From contig NZ_AP019654.1 of the NCBI RefSeq assembly GCF_009938205.1, forward strand, positions 2,756,540 to 2,820,539: a DNA stretch of 64,000 nucleotides, read 5' to 3'. Positions 51,716 to 63,608 of this stretch are shown here, piece by piece (within the stretch, counting starts at the first letter, position 1; every line of letters begins with the position of its first letter). This stretch comes from Vibrio panuliri. Lineage in GTDB: Bacteria > Pseudomonadota > Gammaproteobacteria > Enterobacterales > Vibrionaceae. The notes beneath the pieces were generated by a model that did not search any database, was not told the origin of the DNA, and was given only the letters and a program-made list of their open reading frames with translations. The position numbers and the translations under genes are program-made.

Positions 51716-52903
51716 CTAGTTTAGAAAGGCATGTTTTTGTAGGCAAACGAGTGCTTTGCTCGGCTTGATATAAGCTTGATGCAATAAATTCGCCGCATAA
51801 TCTACACTCTCTGGTAACAATGCAATAGTTAATGACCATTCATCCACTTTTTGATGAATCGTTACTATTTCATTACTGGCCAGCAGTTGCGATGAGGAAT
51901 GCAATAACTCGTAAGTATTTGCCCCCACTGCGGTCAGTAAACTGATAGAGTGATGATCAGCGACTTTTCCCTGTAAAACCAACTCTAGTTTAGAGTAAGC
52001 ATCTTGCTTGACAACAATAGCGAGCCAATCTGGGTGCTCAATCACATCCCAAATTGCAATACCGATAAGGCGGCACTGTTTTTCGATTAATTCTAGCGAA
52101 CTTTTCGCTACCTTAATCAAATACATATCGCGTTGAATCGCTAAACCACTAACTGGATAAACGCATTCATCTCCTTTCACCAGACTGCCTTGATTGACGT
52201 CAAAGGTCGACAATACTCGTAAAGGCACCCGATTTTTCCACGCATATTGCACAGAAGGAAGATGAAGTACTTTGGCACCATTTTTTGCCATTGCTTCCAT
52301 CGAGGGAAAATCAATTATATCAAGCTTTTGGGCATCTTGAACAACGCGTGGATCACAGGTATAGATACCATCAACATCGGTGAAGATCTGACACTCATCG
52401 GCACATAGTGCACCTGCAAGCGTGACTGCAGAAGTGTCTGAGCCACCACGGCCTAACGTGGTAATATCTCCGCGCTCTGTTATCCCTTGAAATCCAGCGA
52501 CAATGACAATTTGGTCTTGTTCCAGTAATTCTGTGATTGGCGAAATATCAATATGCTTTATCGTCGCATCGTTGTGCTGATTGTCGGTAACAATATTTGC
52601 CTGAGCTCCGGTTAATGAGCGCGACTTATACCCCATTTTATTGAGCGTCATCGCGAGTAGTGCCATCGAAACCTGTTCACCAGCAGCAAGTAATACATCA
52701 AGTTCGCGAGCATCCGGTACGCTATCGACTTGCTTTGCCAGGTCAAGCAATCGATTGGTTTCTCCTGACATTGCAGAGACAACGACAACGACTTGATTGC
52801 CCGAGTTTTTAGCTTGAATGATGTGCTGTGCAACTTGATGAATTCGTTCAATCGAACCTACCGAAGTACCGCCAAATTTTTGCACGATAAGAGGCTTTTT
52901 CAC
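51716..52903 (-). CDS. lysC: Aspartate kinase (monofunctional)
   Basis: Phosphorylates aspartate at the head of the lysine, threonine and methionine pathway. 395 residues. KFGGTSVGS (residues 8-16) and GRGGSDTSAV (near 152-161) are the nucleotide and aspartate sites, FTDVDGIYTCDPRV is the family segment near 190, and the C-terminal ~130 residues form the ACT regulatory part. It is shorter than E. coli LysC (449). The feedback ligand cannot be told from sequence. Located between csrA and alaS. Confidence 0.88.
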   Translation of the reverse strand: MKKPLIVQKFGGTSVGSIERIHQVAQHIIQAKNSGNQVVVVVSAMSGETNRLLDLAKQVDSVPDARELDVLLAAGEQVSMALLAMTLNKMGYKSRSLTGAQANIVTDNQHNDATIKHIDISPITELLEQDQIVIVAGFQGITERGDITTLGRGGSDTSAVTLAGALCADECQIFTDVDGIYTCDPRVVQDAQKLDIIDFPSMEAMAKNGAKVLHLPSVQYAWKNRVPLRVLSTFDVNQGSLVKGDECVYPVSGLAIQRDMYLIKVAKSSLELIEKQCRLIGIAIWDVIEHPDWLAIVVKQDAYSKLELVLQGKVADHHSISLLTAVGANTYELLHSSSQLLASNEIVTIHQKVDEWSLTIALLPESVDYAANLLHQAYIKPSKALVCLQKHAFLN

Positions 52904-52978
52904 CAGTCTTCACCTTCCCATGACCAAAGTCTCATTGCGCCACTCAGCTGAGTCAGTGAGTGGTCGTTTTAGAAATCA

Positions 52979-53005
52979 AATCCGACATATTGTCGGATTT
53001 TTATA
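52979..53005 (-). terminator. Terminator candidate between alaS and aspartokinase
   Basis: AAATCCGACA-TAT-TGTCGGATTTTT at 52979-53003. A second inverted repeat, ACGCTCAA...TTGAGCGT, lies at 53013-53038. Either could end alaS transcription. Confidence 0.7.
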
Positions 53006-53057
53006 AAAAAGAACGCTCAACCATAAATGATTGAGCGTGATTCAGTTTATTTCAGTC

Positions 53058-55640
53058 TTATAGACGCTCAGAAACCCAAGCTTCAACTGACTCTAGTGCA
53101 CCCGGCAGTGCTGAAGCATCAGTACCACCTGCTTGCGCCATGTCTGGGCGACCGCCACCTTTACCGCCAACTTGCTGAGCAACCATGTTAACAAGTTCGC
53201 CCGCTTTCACTTTGCCAGTAAGATCTTTAGTTACACCCGCGATTAGACCTACTTTACCGTCTGCAACATTACCTAGCATGATGATGCCGCTGCCTAGTTG
53301 GTTCTTCAGTTCATCGACCATACCACGCAGTGCTTTGTTCTCTGCACCATCAAGTTGTGCAACAAGTACTTTAACACCAGCAATCTCTTTCACTTGGTTA
53401 GTTAGGCTCGCACCCGCTTGAGACGCTAGCTTATCTTTAAGTTGTTGGATTTCTTTTTCCAGTGCCTTCGCTTTGCTTGCTGCTTCAGAAAGCTTCGCTT
53501 CGTACTTATCTTGCTGTGCTTCAATTGCGTCTAGCGCTGCTTCACCCGTTACCGCTTCAATACGACGGATGCCTGCTGCGATACCACCTTCTGACGTGAT
53601 CTTGAATAGACCAATGTCACCCGTGTTAGACGCGTGGATACCACCACATAGCTCAGTTGAGAAATCACCCATAGATAGTACGCGAACTTCATCATCGTAC
53701 TTCTCACCAAATAGCGCCATCGCACCTTTCTGCTTCGCAGACTCAATATCCATGATATTGGTTTCGATGTTGTGGTTACGACGAATTTGCGCGTTGACTA
53801 GACGCTCAACTTCTTTCAGCTCAGCCGCTGTCACACCTTCTAGGTGAGAGAAGTCAAAACGTAGGTTTTCAGCTTTCACTAGAGAGCCTTTCTGCGTTAC
53901 GTGCTCACCCAATACTTTACGTAGTGCTGCGTGTAGCAAGTGCGTTGCAGAGTGGTTCAATGTGATTGCTGCGCGGCGTACTGCATCCACTAGAGCTTGT
54001 GCTTTGTCGCCTTTCGCAATTACACCTTCAGTTAACTCACCGTGGTGTGCAATTGCATTACCTAGTTTCTGTGTATCTTCTACTTTAAATAGGCCTGATT
54101 CAGTTTTGATCACGCCAGCGTCACCACATTGACCGCCTGATTCTGCGTAGAATGGGGTTTCTTCAAGGATAAGTATCGCCTTATCACCAGCAGATAGTGA
54201 CTCAACTTCGTTACCTTCAACAAACATTGCTGCGACTGCACTTGAACCTTCTGTCGCTGAGTAGCCGCAGAACTCAGTTTGTGCGTCAGTTTTGATTGCT
54301 GCGTTGTAGTCCGTACCGAATTGACCGGCTTCGCGAGCACGTTGACGTTGCTCTTCCATTGCTTTCTCAAAACCTTCTTCGTCGATCGCGAAGTCACGCT
54401 CACGAGCTACGTCGTTAGTTAAGTCAGCTGGGAAGCCGTAAGTGTCGTAAAGTTTAAATACGGTTTCGCCGTCTAGCACTTTGCCGTCTAGGTTATCTAA
54501 AGCTTCGTTTAGAATTGTCATGCCACGTTCAAGAGTACGTCCGAAGTTCTCCTCTTCGATACGTAGAACTTTTTCAACAACCGCTTGTTGACGTTTTAGT
54601 TCTTCGCCAGCTGTACCCATGATCTCTGCCAATACGCCAACCAACTTGTGGAAGAATGCGCCTTGAGCCCCCACTTTGTTACCGTGACGAACTGCACGAC
54701 GGATGATACGACGTAGAACGTAACCACGCCCTTCGTTTGAAGGCATAACACCATCAACGATGAGGAATGAACATGAACGAATGTGGTCAGCAATTACACG
54801 TAGAGACTGGTTTGATAGGTCTTCACAACCTGTTACTTCAGCCGCTGCTTTAATCAGCGTTTGGAATACATCAATCTCGTAGTTTGAGTGAACGCCTTGC
54901 ATGATTGCAGAAATACGCTCAATACCCATGCCCGTATCAACAGATGGCTTTGGAAGAGGTTCCATGGTGCCGTCTGCGTGACGGTTGAACTGCATAAATA
55001 CGTTGTTCCAAATCTCGATAAAACGGTCACCGTCTTCTTCAGGAGAGCCTGGACGACCGCCCCAAATATGTTCACCGTGATCGTAGAAGATTTCAGTACA
55101 TGGACCACAAGGACCTGTATCACCCATTTGCCAGAAGTTATCTGACTCGTATGCTTTACCACCTTCTTTGTCACCGATACGTACGATGCGATCCGCTGGA
55201 ATACCAATCTTTTTATTCCAGATATCGAATGCTTCATCATCAGTCTCGTAAACGGTCACAAGAAGACGATCTTTCGGCAGTTTTAGTGTGTCTGTAAGGA
55301 ATTCCCACGCGTACGCAATCGCGTCTTCTTTGAAGTAATCGCCAAAGCTAAAGTTGCCTAGCATTTCAAAGAATGTGTGGTGGCGAGCAGTAAAGCCAAC
55401 GTTTTCTAAATCGTTGTGTTTACCACCTGCACGTACACAGCGTTGGGCCGTAGTCGCTCGAGTGTAGGCGCGTTTTTCTAAACCTAAGAAACAATCTTTA
55501 AATTGGTTCATACCTGCGTTAGTGAAAAGCAGGGTTGGGTCGTTATGCGGTACTAACGATGAACTTTCTACGATTTGGTGTCCTTTGCTTTCAAAGAACT
55601 TGAGGAACGCGTTGCGAACCTCATCTGTGCTCATGTACAT
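53058..55640 (-). CDS. alaS: Alanyl-tRNA synthetase
   Basis: Charges tRNA-Ala with alanine. 860 residues, the family length. The start is [20 protein letters not shown], then class II motifs ([19 protein letters not shown] near 28-46, [16 protein letters not shown] near 69-84). The editing domain has [11 protein letters not shown] (near 567) and CGGIHAS (near 665). The C-terminal coiled coil and C-Ala domain end [11 protein letters not shown]. The ATG at 55640 lies four bases after AGGAAGAG; the next ATG (55634) is an alternative. Confidence 0.95.
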   Translation of the reverse strand: MYMSTDEVRNAFLKFFESKGHQIVESSSLVPHNDPTLLFTNAGMNQFKDCFLGLEKRAYTRATTAQRCVRAGGKHNDLENVGFTARHHTFFEMLGNFSFGDYFKEDAIAYAWEFLTDTLKLPKDRLLVTVYETDDEAFDIWNKKIGIPADRIVRIGDKEGGKAYESDNFWQMGDTGPCGPCTEIFYDHGEHIWGGRPGSPEEDGDRFIEIWNNVFMQFNRHADGTMEPLPKPSVDTGMGIERISAIMQGVHSNYEIDVFQTLIKAAAEVTGCEDLSNQSLRVIADHIRSCSFLIVDGVMPSNEGRGYVLRRIIRRAVRHGNKVGAQGAFFHKLVGVLAEIMGTAGEELKRQQAVVEKVLRIEEENFGRTLERGMTILNEALDNLDGKVLDGETVFKLYDTYGFPADLTNDVARERDFAIDEEGFEKAMEEQRQRAREAGQFGTDYNAAIKTDAQTEFCGYSATEGSSAVAAMFVEGNEVESLSAGDKAILILEETPFYAESGGQCGDAGVIKTESGLFKVEDTQKLGNAIAHHGELTEGVIAKGDKAQALVDAVRRAAITLNHSATHLLHAALRKVLGEHVTQKGSLVKAENLRFDFSHLEGVTAAELKEVERLVNAQIRRNHNIETNIMDIESAKQKGAMALFGEKYDDEVRVLSMGDFSTELCGGIHASNTGDIGLFKITSEGGIAAGIRRIEAVTGEAALDAIEAQQDKYEAKLSEAASKAKALEKEIQQLKDKLASQAGASLTNQVKEIAGVKVLVAQLDGAENKALRGMVDELKNQLGSGIIMLGNVADGKVGLIAGVTKDLTGKVKAGELVNMVAQQVGGKGGGRPDMAQAGGTDASALPGALESVEAWVSERL

Positions 55641-55710
55641 GCAGCTCTTCCTGAAAATAGTCGAGATAGAATTTTGCTGTATTGTACACATAAGCGAGTA
55701 CTAGATGCTA

Positions 55711-55731
55711 TACCCAAGTCACCTCAAGATG
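55711..55731. repeat. Short repeat, copy 1 (left of tpl)
   Basis: TACCCAAGTCACCTCAAGATG. Differs at three positions from TACTCAGGTCACCTCAAGGTG at 58556-58576. The sequence resembles the ends of ERIC-type elements. Confidence 0.5.
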
Positions 55732-55932
55732 CATGGTTTCGCACGTCTGAATGGCGGTTTTGATAAGGGGGGCGAGATCTCTATTAAATCCACTTTAGCC
55801 GCTTTTCCCTCCCCAAAGCTGCAAAAGCACATGTATACCAGTCAAAACAACCGATTAGTCTTGCTTTGAATGACTTTTAATCATGATTTGTCATTGCGCG
55901 CGTGGTTAATTTGCTCATAGCTGAAACGAAGA

Positions 55933-55955
55933 AAGCCCCCTACAAGAGGGGGCTT
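55933..55955 (-). terminator. tpl terminator
   Basis: AAGCCCCC-TACAAGA-GGGGGCTT, with TTCTTCG on the minus-strand side, 25 bases after the tpl stop. Confidence 0.8.
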
Positions 55956-55979
55956 AGTAACTCAGCGAATAGCTAACTA

Positions 55980-57389
<1,410 letters not shown>

Positions 57390-57658
57390 TTAATGGTCAT
57401 ATTCTTTATTTATTGGGTGTGTCCCCCAAACTTCGAAGCCATTAAAGTATTTTTTTCGGATTAAGGGAATAGCTCACCCAGCGGTATAATTTCGAAGTTT
57501 CGTATAGAAAAATAAACGCCAACTTTATTGCGAAAATAAGATATTACAGACGTTGTTTTTTCCATTTGTTTGATTGATCGGTATTGTACAACCCCTTTCA
57601 ATTTGTTAGACAGTCACCATAATGAGAGTCAGTTAACACTTTAATGCGTACATTTTAA

Positions 57659-57676
57659 TGTACTGTTTTTTTTACA
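57659..57676 (-). promoter_or_regulatory. TyrR-box candidate upstream of tpl
   Basis: TGTACTGTTTTTTTTACA on the plus strand. It matches the TyrR box pattern TGTAAA-N6-TTTACA at the invariant TG/CA ends and in 10 of 12 specified bases. 288 bases upstream of tpl. Confidence 0.55.
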
Positions 57677-58112
57677 CCCCTACTATCTACTGGCAAATTG
57701 CGTCAAATAGCGTCTCTTTTTACACATTTCTAACAATAAGACCGAGTGAATTTAATCTTTCGTGCCGCAAAAATGAGTGAAAAAAGCCAAAAATATCTCT
57801 TGTTTTTCATCTGGCAGATCAAAACACCCCTACCTTTAGGTTGACCTCGATCTCATTTATAAATTACGACGAATTTTACATGAAAAACAAGCTCGCCTTA
57901 TGTTAAAAATAATGATCTTTTTATTTATTATCCAAACAAAAATAATTAAAAAAAACCACCGAATTACCACAGTTAATATTAGCAACCGTTAATTTATCTC
58001 GATCAATATTTAAGCAAGGCTTAATTTAATTAAAATATATCGCCTTAATTATTAGACAAGCGAAAATATAGAGACAAATACACAGATATTTTATTTTCCT
58101 GAGGCGACATTA

Positions 58113-58128
58113 AGTGCTCAAGATCACA
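58113..58128 (-). promoter_or_regulatory. CRP-like site upstream of tpl
   Basis: AGTGC-TCAAGA-TCACA: one perfect half site (TCACA) and one half with three of five bases of TGTGA. Far upstream (about 740 bases). Confidence 0.4.
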
Positions 58129-58555
58129 TTTTATTTGGTTTTACTTCTATTTGATTATTTTGCAAAGCCCATGAACCTGCTTCGTAAGGCAAATATCAAG
58201 TTATCAGTCCCGATATCCGCCAAGAAGCCGCGAAAATTTCTGTTCATTTCCCATCACCAAGCCCCAAAAGCGCATATCGCGCAGTAATCAGCTAGCTTGT
58301 GAACGCTAAACTCCAGAGAGGCGCTGTCGTTTAAAGCCAATCAAACTAACCGGGCAGCATGAGAACACTATGGAATGGGTTTGGCAGCTCCCTTAAACAG
58401 ATTAACTTTCTGTCTTCACAGCACGTTACTGCCATTGCCACTCTACAGGCGAGGAACTTAACGCTTTTTTGATTGTGAAAAGGCGGCTTTGTCGTAGTCA
58501 GTCACACCGTACTCACCTGCAGGAAAGTCATAGGAGTGAATGAGGGGCACTATTT

Positions 58556-58576
58556 TACTCAGGTCACCTCAAGGTG
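58556..58576. repeat. Short repeat, copy 2 (right of tpl)
   Basis: TACTCAGGTCACCTCAAGGTG, same orientation as copy 1 at 55711-55731, 2.85 kb away; together they bracket tpl. Confidence 0.5.
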
Positions 58577-58723
58577 TGGGGTTCGGGGTAAATGACTTTG
58601 TGGTAGATATGGCAGCTAACCGCAGATTTAGTCACGCTTAAGCAAAAAGCGTTAACGACGTATACGGAGCAAACGAACTAGCCTTCGCGAGCAAGCGACT
58701 TAGTTTCAGCATGGCAGATAAAA

Positions 58724-58752
58724 CAAAGCCCCGCATTCACGAGGCTTTATTG
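58724..58752 (-). terminator. recA terminator
   Basis: AAACAAAGCCCCGCATTCACG then AGGCTTT: stem AAAGCC...GGCTTT, about 25 bases after the recA stop. Confidence 0.7.
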
Positions 58753-58775
58753 TCTATATATAGAGGGAAGTAAGA

Positions 58776-59816
58776 TTAGAACTCTTCTTCTTGCGGCATC
58801 TCGCCGATTTCAGGCTCTTCAGGCTGAGCTGGAGTCAATAGCATCTCACGCAGTTTGCTATCGATAGTATGCGCCGCTTCTGGGTTCTCTTTTAGGTACT
58901 TACACGCGTTCGCTTTACCTTGGCCAATCTTATCGCCATTGTAGCTGTACCAAGCACCTGCTTTTTCTACTAGCTTGTGCTTCACACCTAGGTCGATCAG
59001 TTCGCCCTCACGGTTAAAGCCTTGGCCATAAAGAATTTGAGTTTCAGCTTGCTTAAATGGTGCAGCAATCTTGTTCTTCACCACTTTAATACGAGTTTCG
59101 TTACCTACAACTTCATCGCCTTCTTTGATAGAACCTGTGCGGCGAATATCAAGACGAACAGATGCGTAAAATTTCAGAGCATTACCGCCAGTTGTCGTCT
59201 CTGGGTTACCAAACATCACACCAATCTTCATACGGATTTGGTTGATGAAGATACACATACAGTTAGACTGTTTAAGGTTACCAGTTAGCTTACGCATTGC
59301 TTGAGATAGCATACGCGCTTGTAAGCCCATGTGGCTATCGCCCATCTCACCTTCAATTTCAGCTTTTGGTGTTAGTGCCGCTACCGAGTCAACCACGAGA
59401 ACATCAATTGCGCCTGAGCGAGCAAGGGCATCACAAATTTCTAGTGCCTGCTCACCAGTATCTGGTTGAGAAACCAATAGTGCGTCAATATCAACACCTA
59501 GCTTCTTAGCGTAAATAGGATCAAGTGCGTGCTCAGCATCAATAAAAGCACAAGTTTTACCTTCACGTTGAGCTGCGGCAATCAACTCAAGAGTCAACGT
59601 TGTTTTACCCGAAGATTCTGGACCGTAAATTTCTACGATACGACCCATAGGTAAACCACCAGCACCTAGTGCGATATCTAGAGAAAGTGATCCCGTCGAA
59701 ATGGTTTCTACATCCATTGTACGGTTATCACCAAGGCGCATAATAGAGCCTTTACCGAATTGCTTTTCAATTTGACCTAGCGCAGCGGCGAGGGCTTTCT
59801 GTTTATTCTCGTCCAT
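58776..59816 (-). CDS. recA: Recombinase RecA
   Basis: DNA strand-exchange ATPase and co-protease for LexA. 346 residues. Walker A GPESSGKT (65-72), the DNA-binding L2 region around [20 protein letters not shown], the NQIRMKIG L1 region, and an acidic C-terminal tail ending EMPQEEEF. The ATG at 59816 lies six bases after GGAG and starts [13 protein letters not shown]; the frame extends further upstream without ribosome-site support. A LexA box fills the spacer of its promoter. Confidence 0.97.
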   Translation of the reverse strand: MDENKQKALAAALGQIEKQFGKGSIMRLGDNRTMDVETISTGSLSLDIALGAGGLPMGRIVEIYGPESSGKTTLTLELIAAAQREGKTCAFIDAEHALDPIYAKKLGVDIDALLVSQPDTGEQALEICDALARSGAIDVLVVDSVAALTPKAEIEGEMGDSHMGLQARMLSQAMRKLTGNLKQSNCMCIFINQIRMKIGVMFGNPETTTGGNALKFYASVRLDIRRTGSIKEGDEVVGNETRIKVVKNKIAAPFKQAETQILYGQGFNREGELIDLGVKHKLVEKAGAWYSYNGDKIGQGKANACKYLKENPEAAHTIDSKLREMLLTPAQPEEPEIGEMPQEEEF

Positions 59817-59902
59817 CACTTTCTCCAAACTACCCATCATCGCTGATGAATATAAAATCTGATTGGTGTCGTTCAGCATCTGCCGAACAATTTATGAGTG
59901 TC

Positions 59903-59930
59903 ATTATACTGTTGATTCATACAGTGTCCA
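59903..59930 (-). promoter_or_regulatory. recA promoter with LexA (SOS) box
   Basis: Minus strand -35 TGGACA, then CTGTATGAATCAACAG (16 bases, 59909-59924) matching CTGT-N8-ACAG, then -10 TATAAT. The LexA operator exactly fills the spacer, so the repressor would block polymerase. Confidence 0.9.
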
Positions 59931-60006
59931 TAGCTGTATGGATTTTTTTTCGTTCGACGGGCTAGAGTACTGATCTCACGCGCATTTTAAACCCAAAGCA
60001 ACAAAA

Positions 60007-60498
60007 CTATGATCTCTCACCCAAATAGTCACACAGTATTGTCAGTGCATACTCTACGGCTTGTGTACGTACTTCGCTTCGGTCGCCGGAAAAATGTTGG
60101 GTTGAAACCATTAACCAGCCAGCACTGTCTGCAAAACCAAAACAAACTGTTCCAACGGGCTTCTCAACACTCCCACCCGCAGGGCCAGCGATACCGCTGA
60201 TCGACACCGCCATTGTCGCGTTTGAATGTTGTAATGCCCCCAGCACCATTTCTTCAACGATGGGTTCACTCACCGCTCCCCATGTATCCAAAGTGCTTTC
60301 CTTAACCCCGAGCATCTCTATTTTCGCTTCATTACTATAGGTAACAAAAGCACGGTCGAACCAAGCTGAACTACCTGCAATATCCGTTACCGCAGTCGCG
60401 ACACCTCCGCCAGTGCAGGATTCAGCGGTCGTCAAAACGTGTTGATGCGCTAACAATAATTTACCAAGGCGCGTGCTACTTGTGATATGTGTGGTCAT
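60007..60498 (-). CDS. pncC: Nicotinamide-nucleotide amidase (CinA C-terminal type)
   Basis: Deamidates NMN to NaMN in NAD recycling. 163 residues, single CinA-C domain. TTAESCTGGGVATAVTDIAGSSAWF (residues 23-47) and VSISGIAGPAGGSVEKPVGTVCFG (near 98-121) are the family motifs. AGGGGAAG precedes the ATG. It lies directly upstream of recA, as in E. coli ygaD/pncC-recA. Confidence 0.92.
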   Translation of the reverse strand: MTTHITSSTRLGKLLLAHQHVLTTAESCTGGGVATAVTDIAGSSAWFDRAFVTYSNEAKIEMLGVKESTLDTWGAVSEPIVEEMVLGALQHSNATMAVSISGIAGPAGGSVEKPVGTVCFGFADSAGWLMVSTQHFSGDRSEVRTQAVEYALTILCDYLGERS

Positions 60499-60801
60499 GT
60501 CTTCCCCTTAGCTTAGCTCGATATCGCTCTACTATATACAGCGGTTCCATATAAGTTCAATGCTCTGCATGAGTTTGATTTGGTGAGACAGAATCGACAT
60601 CAATTTTCGATTCCTATCTGATTTATCACTGAATATGCGCCCTTTCCCATTTCTCTAAATCGGGGGGATTTGATATCCTTCGCTGTCACATTTTTATGCT
60701 CTCGCGAAACAGAGCCATGACGTCACTTCGATAAAACCAGGTCAAGATGCCGTTACATCCGTTTAAACATATGAAATTTACTATTCATAGGTAAGAAAAC
60801 C
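60499..60801. promoter_or_regulatory. Divergent region pncC-mutS
   Basis: 303 bases with the promoters of pncC (minus) and mutS (plus). I see no named operator and no gene. Confidence 0.5.
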
Positions 60802-63378
60802 ATGACGACAAAAAATAAAACCAATACACATACACCTATGATGCAGCAATATCTTAAGTTAAAAGCTGAGAATCCTGACATTCTGCTGTTTTATCGTATG
60901 GGCGACTTCTACGAGCTTTTTTATGACGACGCAAAACGCGCTTCACAACTGCTCGATATCTCATTAACCAAGCGTGGCTCATCAGCCGGCGAGCCGATCC
61001 CAATGGCAGGCGTACCTTACCACGCCGTAGAGGGCTACTTAGCGAAACTGGTTCAACTCGGTGAATCCGTCGCGATCTGTGAGCAAATTGGTGATCCAGC
61101 CACCAGCAAAGGCCCCGTTGAACGCAAAGTAGTGCGTATTGTAACTCCGGGAACTGTGACCGATGAAGCGCTGCTGTCTGAGCGCGTTGACAACCTGATT
61201 GCGGCTATCTATCACCATAATGGTAAATTTGGCTATGCCACATTAGATATTACCTCTGGTCGTTTCCAGCTCACCGAGCCTGAGAGCGAAGAAGCAATGG
61301 CAGCCGAACTACAACGCACCTCACCACGTGAGTTACTGTTCCCTGAAGATTTTGAACCTGTGCAATTGATGTCCTCGCGCAGTGGCAATCGTCGTCGCCC
61401 AGTATGGGAGTTTGAAATCGACACCGCCAAGCAGCAACTTAATCAGCAATTTGGCACCCGTGATCTAATCGGTTTTGGTGTAGAGCATGCCAAGTTAGGG
61501 CTTTGCGCTGCGGGTTGCTTAATTCAATACGTAAAAGATACTCAACGCACAGCACTGCCGCATATTCGCTCATTGACGTTTGATCGCCAAGATCACTCGG
61601 TGATTTTGGATGCCGCAACGCGCCGCAATTTAGAAATCACCCAAAACCTTGCTGGCGGCTTAGATAACACCCTAGCGGACGTCTTAGATAAAACGGCGAC
61701 GCCTATGGGTAGCCGAATGCTCAAACGTTGGTTGCATCAACCAATGCGCTGTATCGACACCCTAAACCAACGCCTAGATGCGATTACCGATATTAAAGAG
61801 CAAAGCGTTTTCTGCGACTTGCAACCCGTATTGAAGCAAATTGGTGATATCGAGCGTATTCTGGCTCGTTTAGCACTGCGCTCAGCTCGTCCTCGTGATT
61901 TGGCACGTTTGCGACATGCGATGCAACAGTTGCCGGACTTGGCTGCGGTACTGGCTGATCTTAATCACCCGTATCTTGCTAAGTTAGCGCAATTTGCCGC
62001 CCCGATGGATTCTGTTTGCGATCTGCTTGAACGCGCCATTAAAGAGAATCCACCTGTAGTTATCCGTGATGGTGGTGTGATCGCAGAGGGCTATAACGCT
62101 GAGTTAGATGAGTGGCGTAATCTTGCCGATGGTGCCACTGAGTACTTAGAGCAACTGGAGCGAGAAGAACGCGAGCGCCATGATATTGACACGCTTAAAG
62201 TGGGCTATAACGCAGTCCATGGCTTCTTTATTCAAGTCAGCCGTGGGCAGAGCCATCTAGTACCCGCTCACTATGTGCGCCGTCAAACACTAAAAAATGC
62301 CGAACGCTACATTATTCCTGAGCTGAAAGAGCACGAAGATAAAGTTCTCAACTCAAAATCAAAAGCCCTTTCTGTGGAGAAAAAACTGTGGGAAGAGCTA
62401 TTTGATCTTCTCCTTCCACATCTAGAGCAAATGCAGAACTTAGCCTCTGCAGTTTCACAATTAGACGTACTGCAAAACCTAGCCGAACGCGCTGATAGCC
62501 TAGACTACTGTCGTCCAACCTTGAGTCAAGAGCCGGGGATTTCGATTCAAGCGGGTCGCCACCCTGTCGTTGAGCAAGTCATGGATGAGCCCTTTATTGC
62601 CAACCCAATAGAACTTAACACTCAACGCAAAATGCTGATCATCACAGGTCCAAACATGGGGGGTAAATCAACCTACATGCGCCAGACTGCCTTGATCGCA
62701 CTGTTAGCGCATATCGGCTCTTACGTGCCCGCAGAATCAGCACACATAGGCTCAATCGATCGCATTTTTACTCGTATTGGTGCATCAGATGACTTAGCTT
62801 CTGGTCGTTCAACCTTTATGGTCGAAATGACAGAAACAGCCAATATTCTGCACAACGCCACTGAACGCAGCTTGGTATTGATGGACGAAATTGGTCGAGG
62901 AACCAGTACATACGACGGTCTGTCACTCGCATGGGCAAGCGCCGAATGGCTGGCAAAGCAAATTGGGGCACTCACCCTTTTTGCCACCCACTACTTTGAA
63001 CTCACCGAGCTACCAAACCAAATTGCCCACTTGGCCAACGTACATTTAGATGCTGTTGAACATGGTGAAAGCATTGCCTTTATGCATGCGGTGCAAGAAG
63101 GTGCTGCCAGCAAATCCTATGGTCTTGCCGTTGCAGGACTTGCTGGTGTGCCGAAAACCGTGATTAAACAAGCCCGTGCGAAGCTGACTCAGTTAGAGCA
63201 GTTAAGCCACGTAACTGAAGCCAATGCACCGCGCAGCAGCGCTGTCGATATTGCCAACCAACTCAGTTTAATTCCTGAACCAAGTGAAGTGGAAGAGGCG
63301 CTAGCAAACATCAACCCAGACGACTTAACTCCTCGCCAAGCACTGGAAGAGTTGTACCGTTTGAAAAAGCTGCTTTAA
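60802..63378 (+). CDS. mutS: DNA mismatch repair protein MutS
   Basis: Recognises mismatches and small loops and starts methyl-directed repair with MutL. 858 residues (E. coli 853). The mismatch-wedge Phe-X-Glu is at F36-Y-E38 in [10 protein letters not shown]. The ATPase has Walker [10 protein letters not shown] near residue 615, the [20 protein letters not shown] block near 693-712 and [11 protein letters not shown]. The C-terminal tetramerisation tail ends LYRLKKLL. It starts after an AGGTAAG leader. Confidence 0.97.
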   Translation: MTTKNKTNTHTPMMQQYLKLKAENPDILLFYRMGDFYELFYDDAKRASQLLDISLTKRGSSAGEPIPMAGVPYHAVEGYLAKLVQLGESVAICEQIGDPATSKGPVERKVVRIVTPGTVTDEALLSERVDNLIAAIYHHNGKFGYATLDITSGRFQLTEPESEEAMAAELQRTSPRELLFPEDFEPVQLMSSRSGNRRRPVWEFEIDTAKQQLNQQFGTRDLIGFGVEHAKLGLCAAGCLIQYVKDTQRTALPHIRSLTFDRQDHSVILDAATRRNLEITQNLAGGLDNTLADVLDKTATPMGSRMLKRWLHQPMRCIDTLNQRLDAITDIKEQSVFCDLQPVLKQIGDIERILARLALRSARPRDLARLRHAMQQLPDLAAVLADLNHPYLAKLAQFAAPMDSVCDLLERAIKENPPVVIRDGGVIAEGYNAELDEWRNLADGATEYLEQLEREERERHDIDTLKVGYNAVHGFFIQVSRGQSHLVPAHYVRRQTLKNAERYIIPELKEHEDKVLNSKSKALSVEKKLWEELFDLLLPHLEQMQNLASAVSQLDVLQNLAERADSLDYCRPTLSQEPGISIQAGRHPVVEQVMDEPFIANPIELNTQRKMLIITGPNMGGKSTYMRQTALIALLAHIGSYVPAESAHIGSIDRIFTRIGASDDLASGRSTFMVEMTETANILHNATERSLVLMDEIGRGTSTYDGLSLAWASAEWLAKQIGALTLFATHYFELTELPNQIAHLANVHLDAVEHGESIAFMHAVQEGAASKSYGLAVAGLAGVPKTVIKQARAKLTQLEQLSHVTEANAPRSSAVDIANQLSLIPEPSEVEEALANINPDDLTPRQALEELYRLKKLL

Positions 63379-63401
63379 CCTTTCGTCAGCATACGAATAT
63401 A

Positions 63402-63428
63402 AGCCGCGCCTATTGCGCGGCTTTTTCT
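63402..63428 (+). terminator. mutS terminator
   Basis: AAGCCGCGCC-TATT-GCGCGGCTTTTT, a GC-rich stem plus T-run, 25 bases after the stop. Confidence 0.88.
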
Positions 63429-63608
63429 TTGCTTGGTTTAACAATGAGTGACATTTGACGAGCAAAATCAAACCTTCTAGCTATTTAATCTGCAACAGAA
63501 GTTGCCAATCATGCCTTACTGCTCGGAACTCCGTTGGTGACTGATACATCCCAAGCGATAGGACGCCTATGCTGAAATTTCCTCACAGACCAACCAATGG
63601 AAATTGTT

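Larger units (their letters stand above)
55641..55979. other. Intergenic region alaS-tpl
   Basis: 339 bases. Holds the alaS promoter, a short repeat (55711-55731, sequence TACCCAAGTCACCTCAAGATG) with a relative on the other side of tpl, and the tpl terminator. No recX reading frame is present here, although recX is the usual neighbour of recA and alaS in related bacteria. Confidence 0.6.

Noticed and set aside
57461..57565. TnaC-like leader peptide upstream of the lyase (34 codons ending in Pro)
   Set aside because: It lacks the critical Trp and Asp of TnaC, has no ribosome site, and the downstream gene is not a tryptophanase.
58171..58287. 38-residue plus-strand frame between tpl and recA
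   Set aside because: No ribosome site, no recognisable family and composition like the surrounding non-coding DNA.
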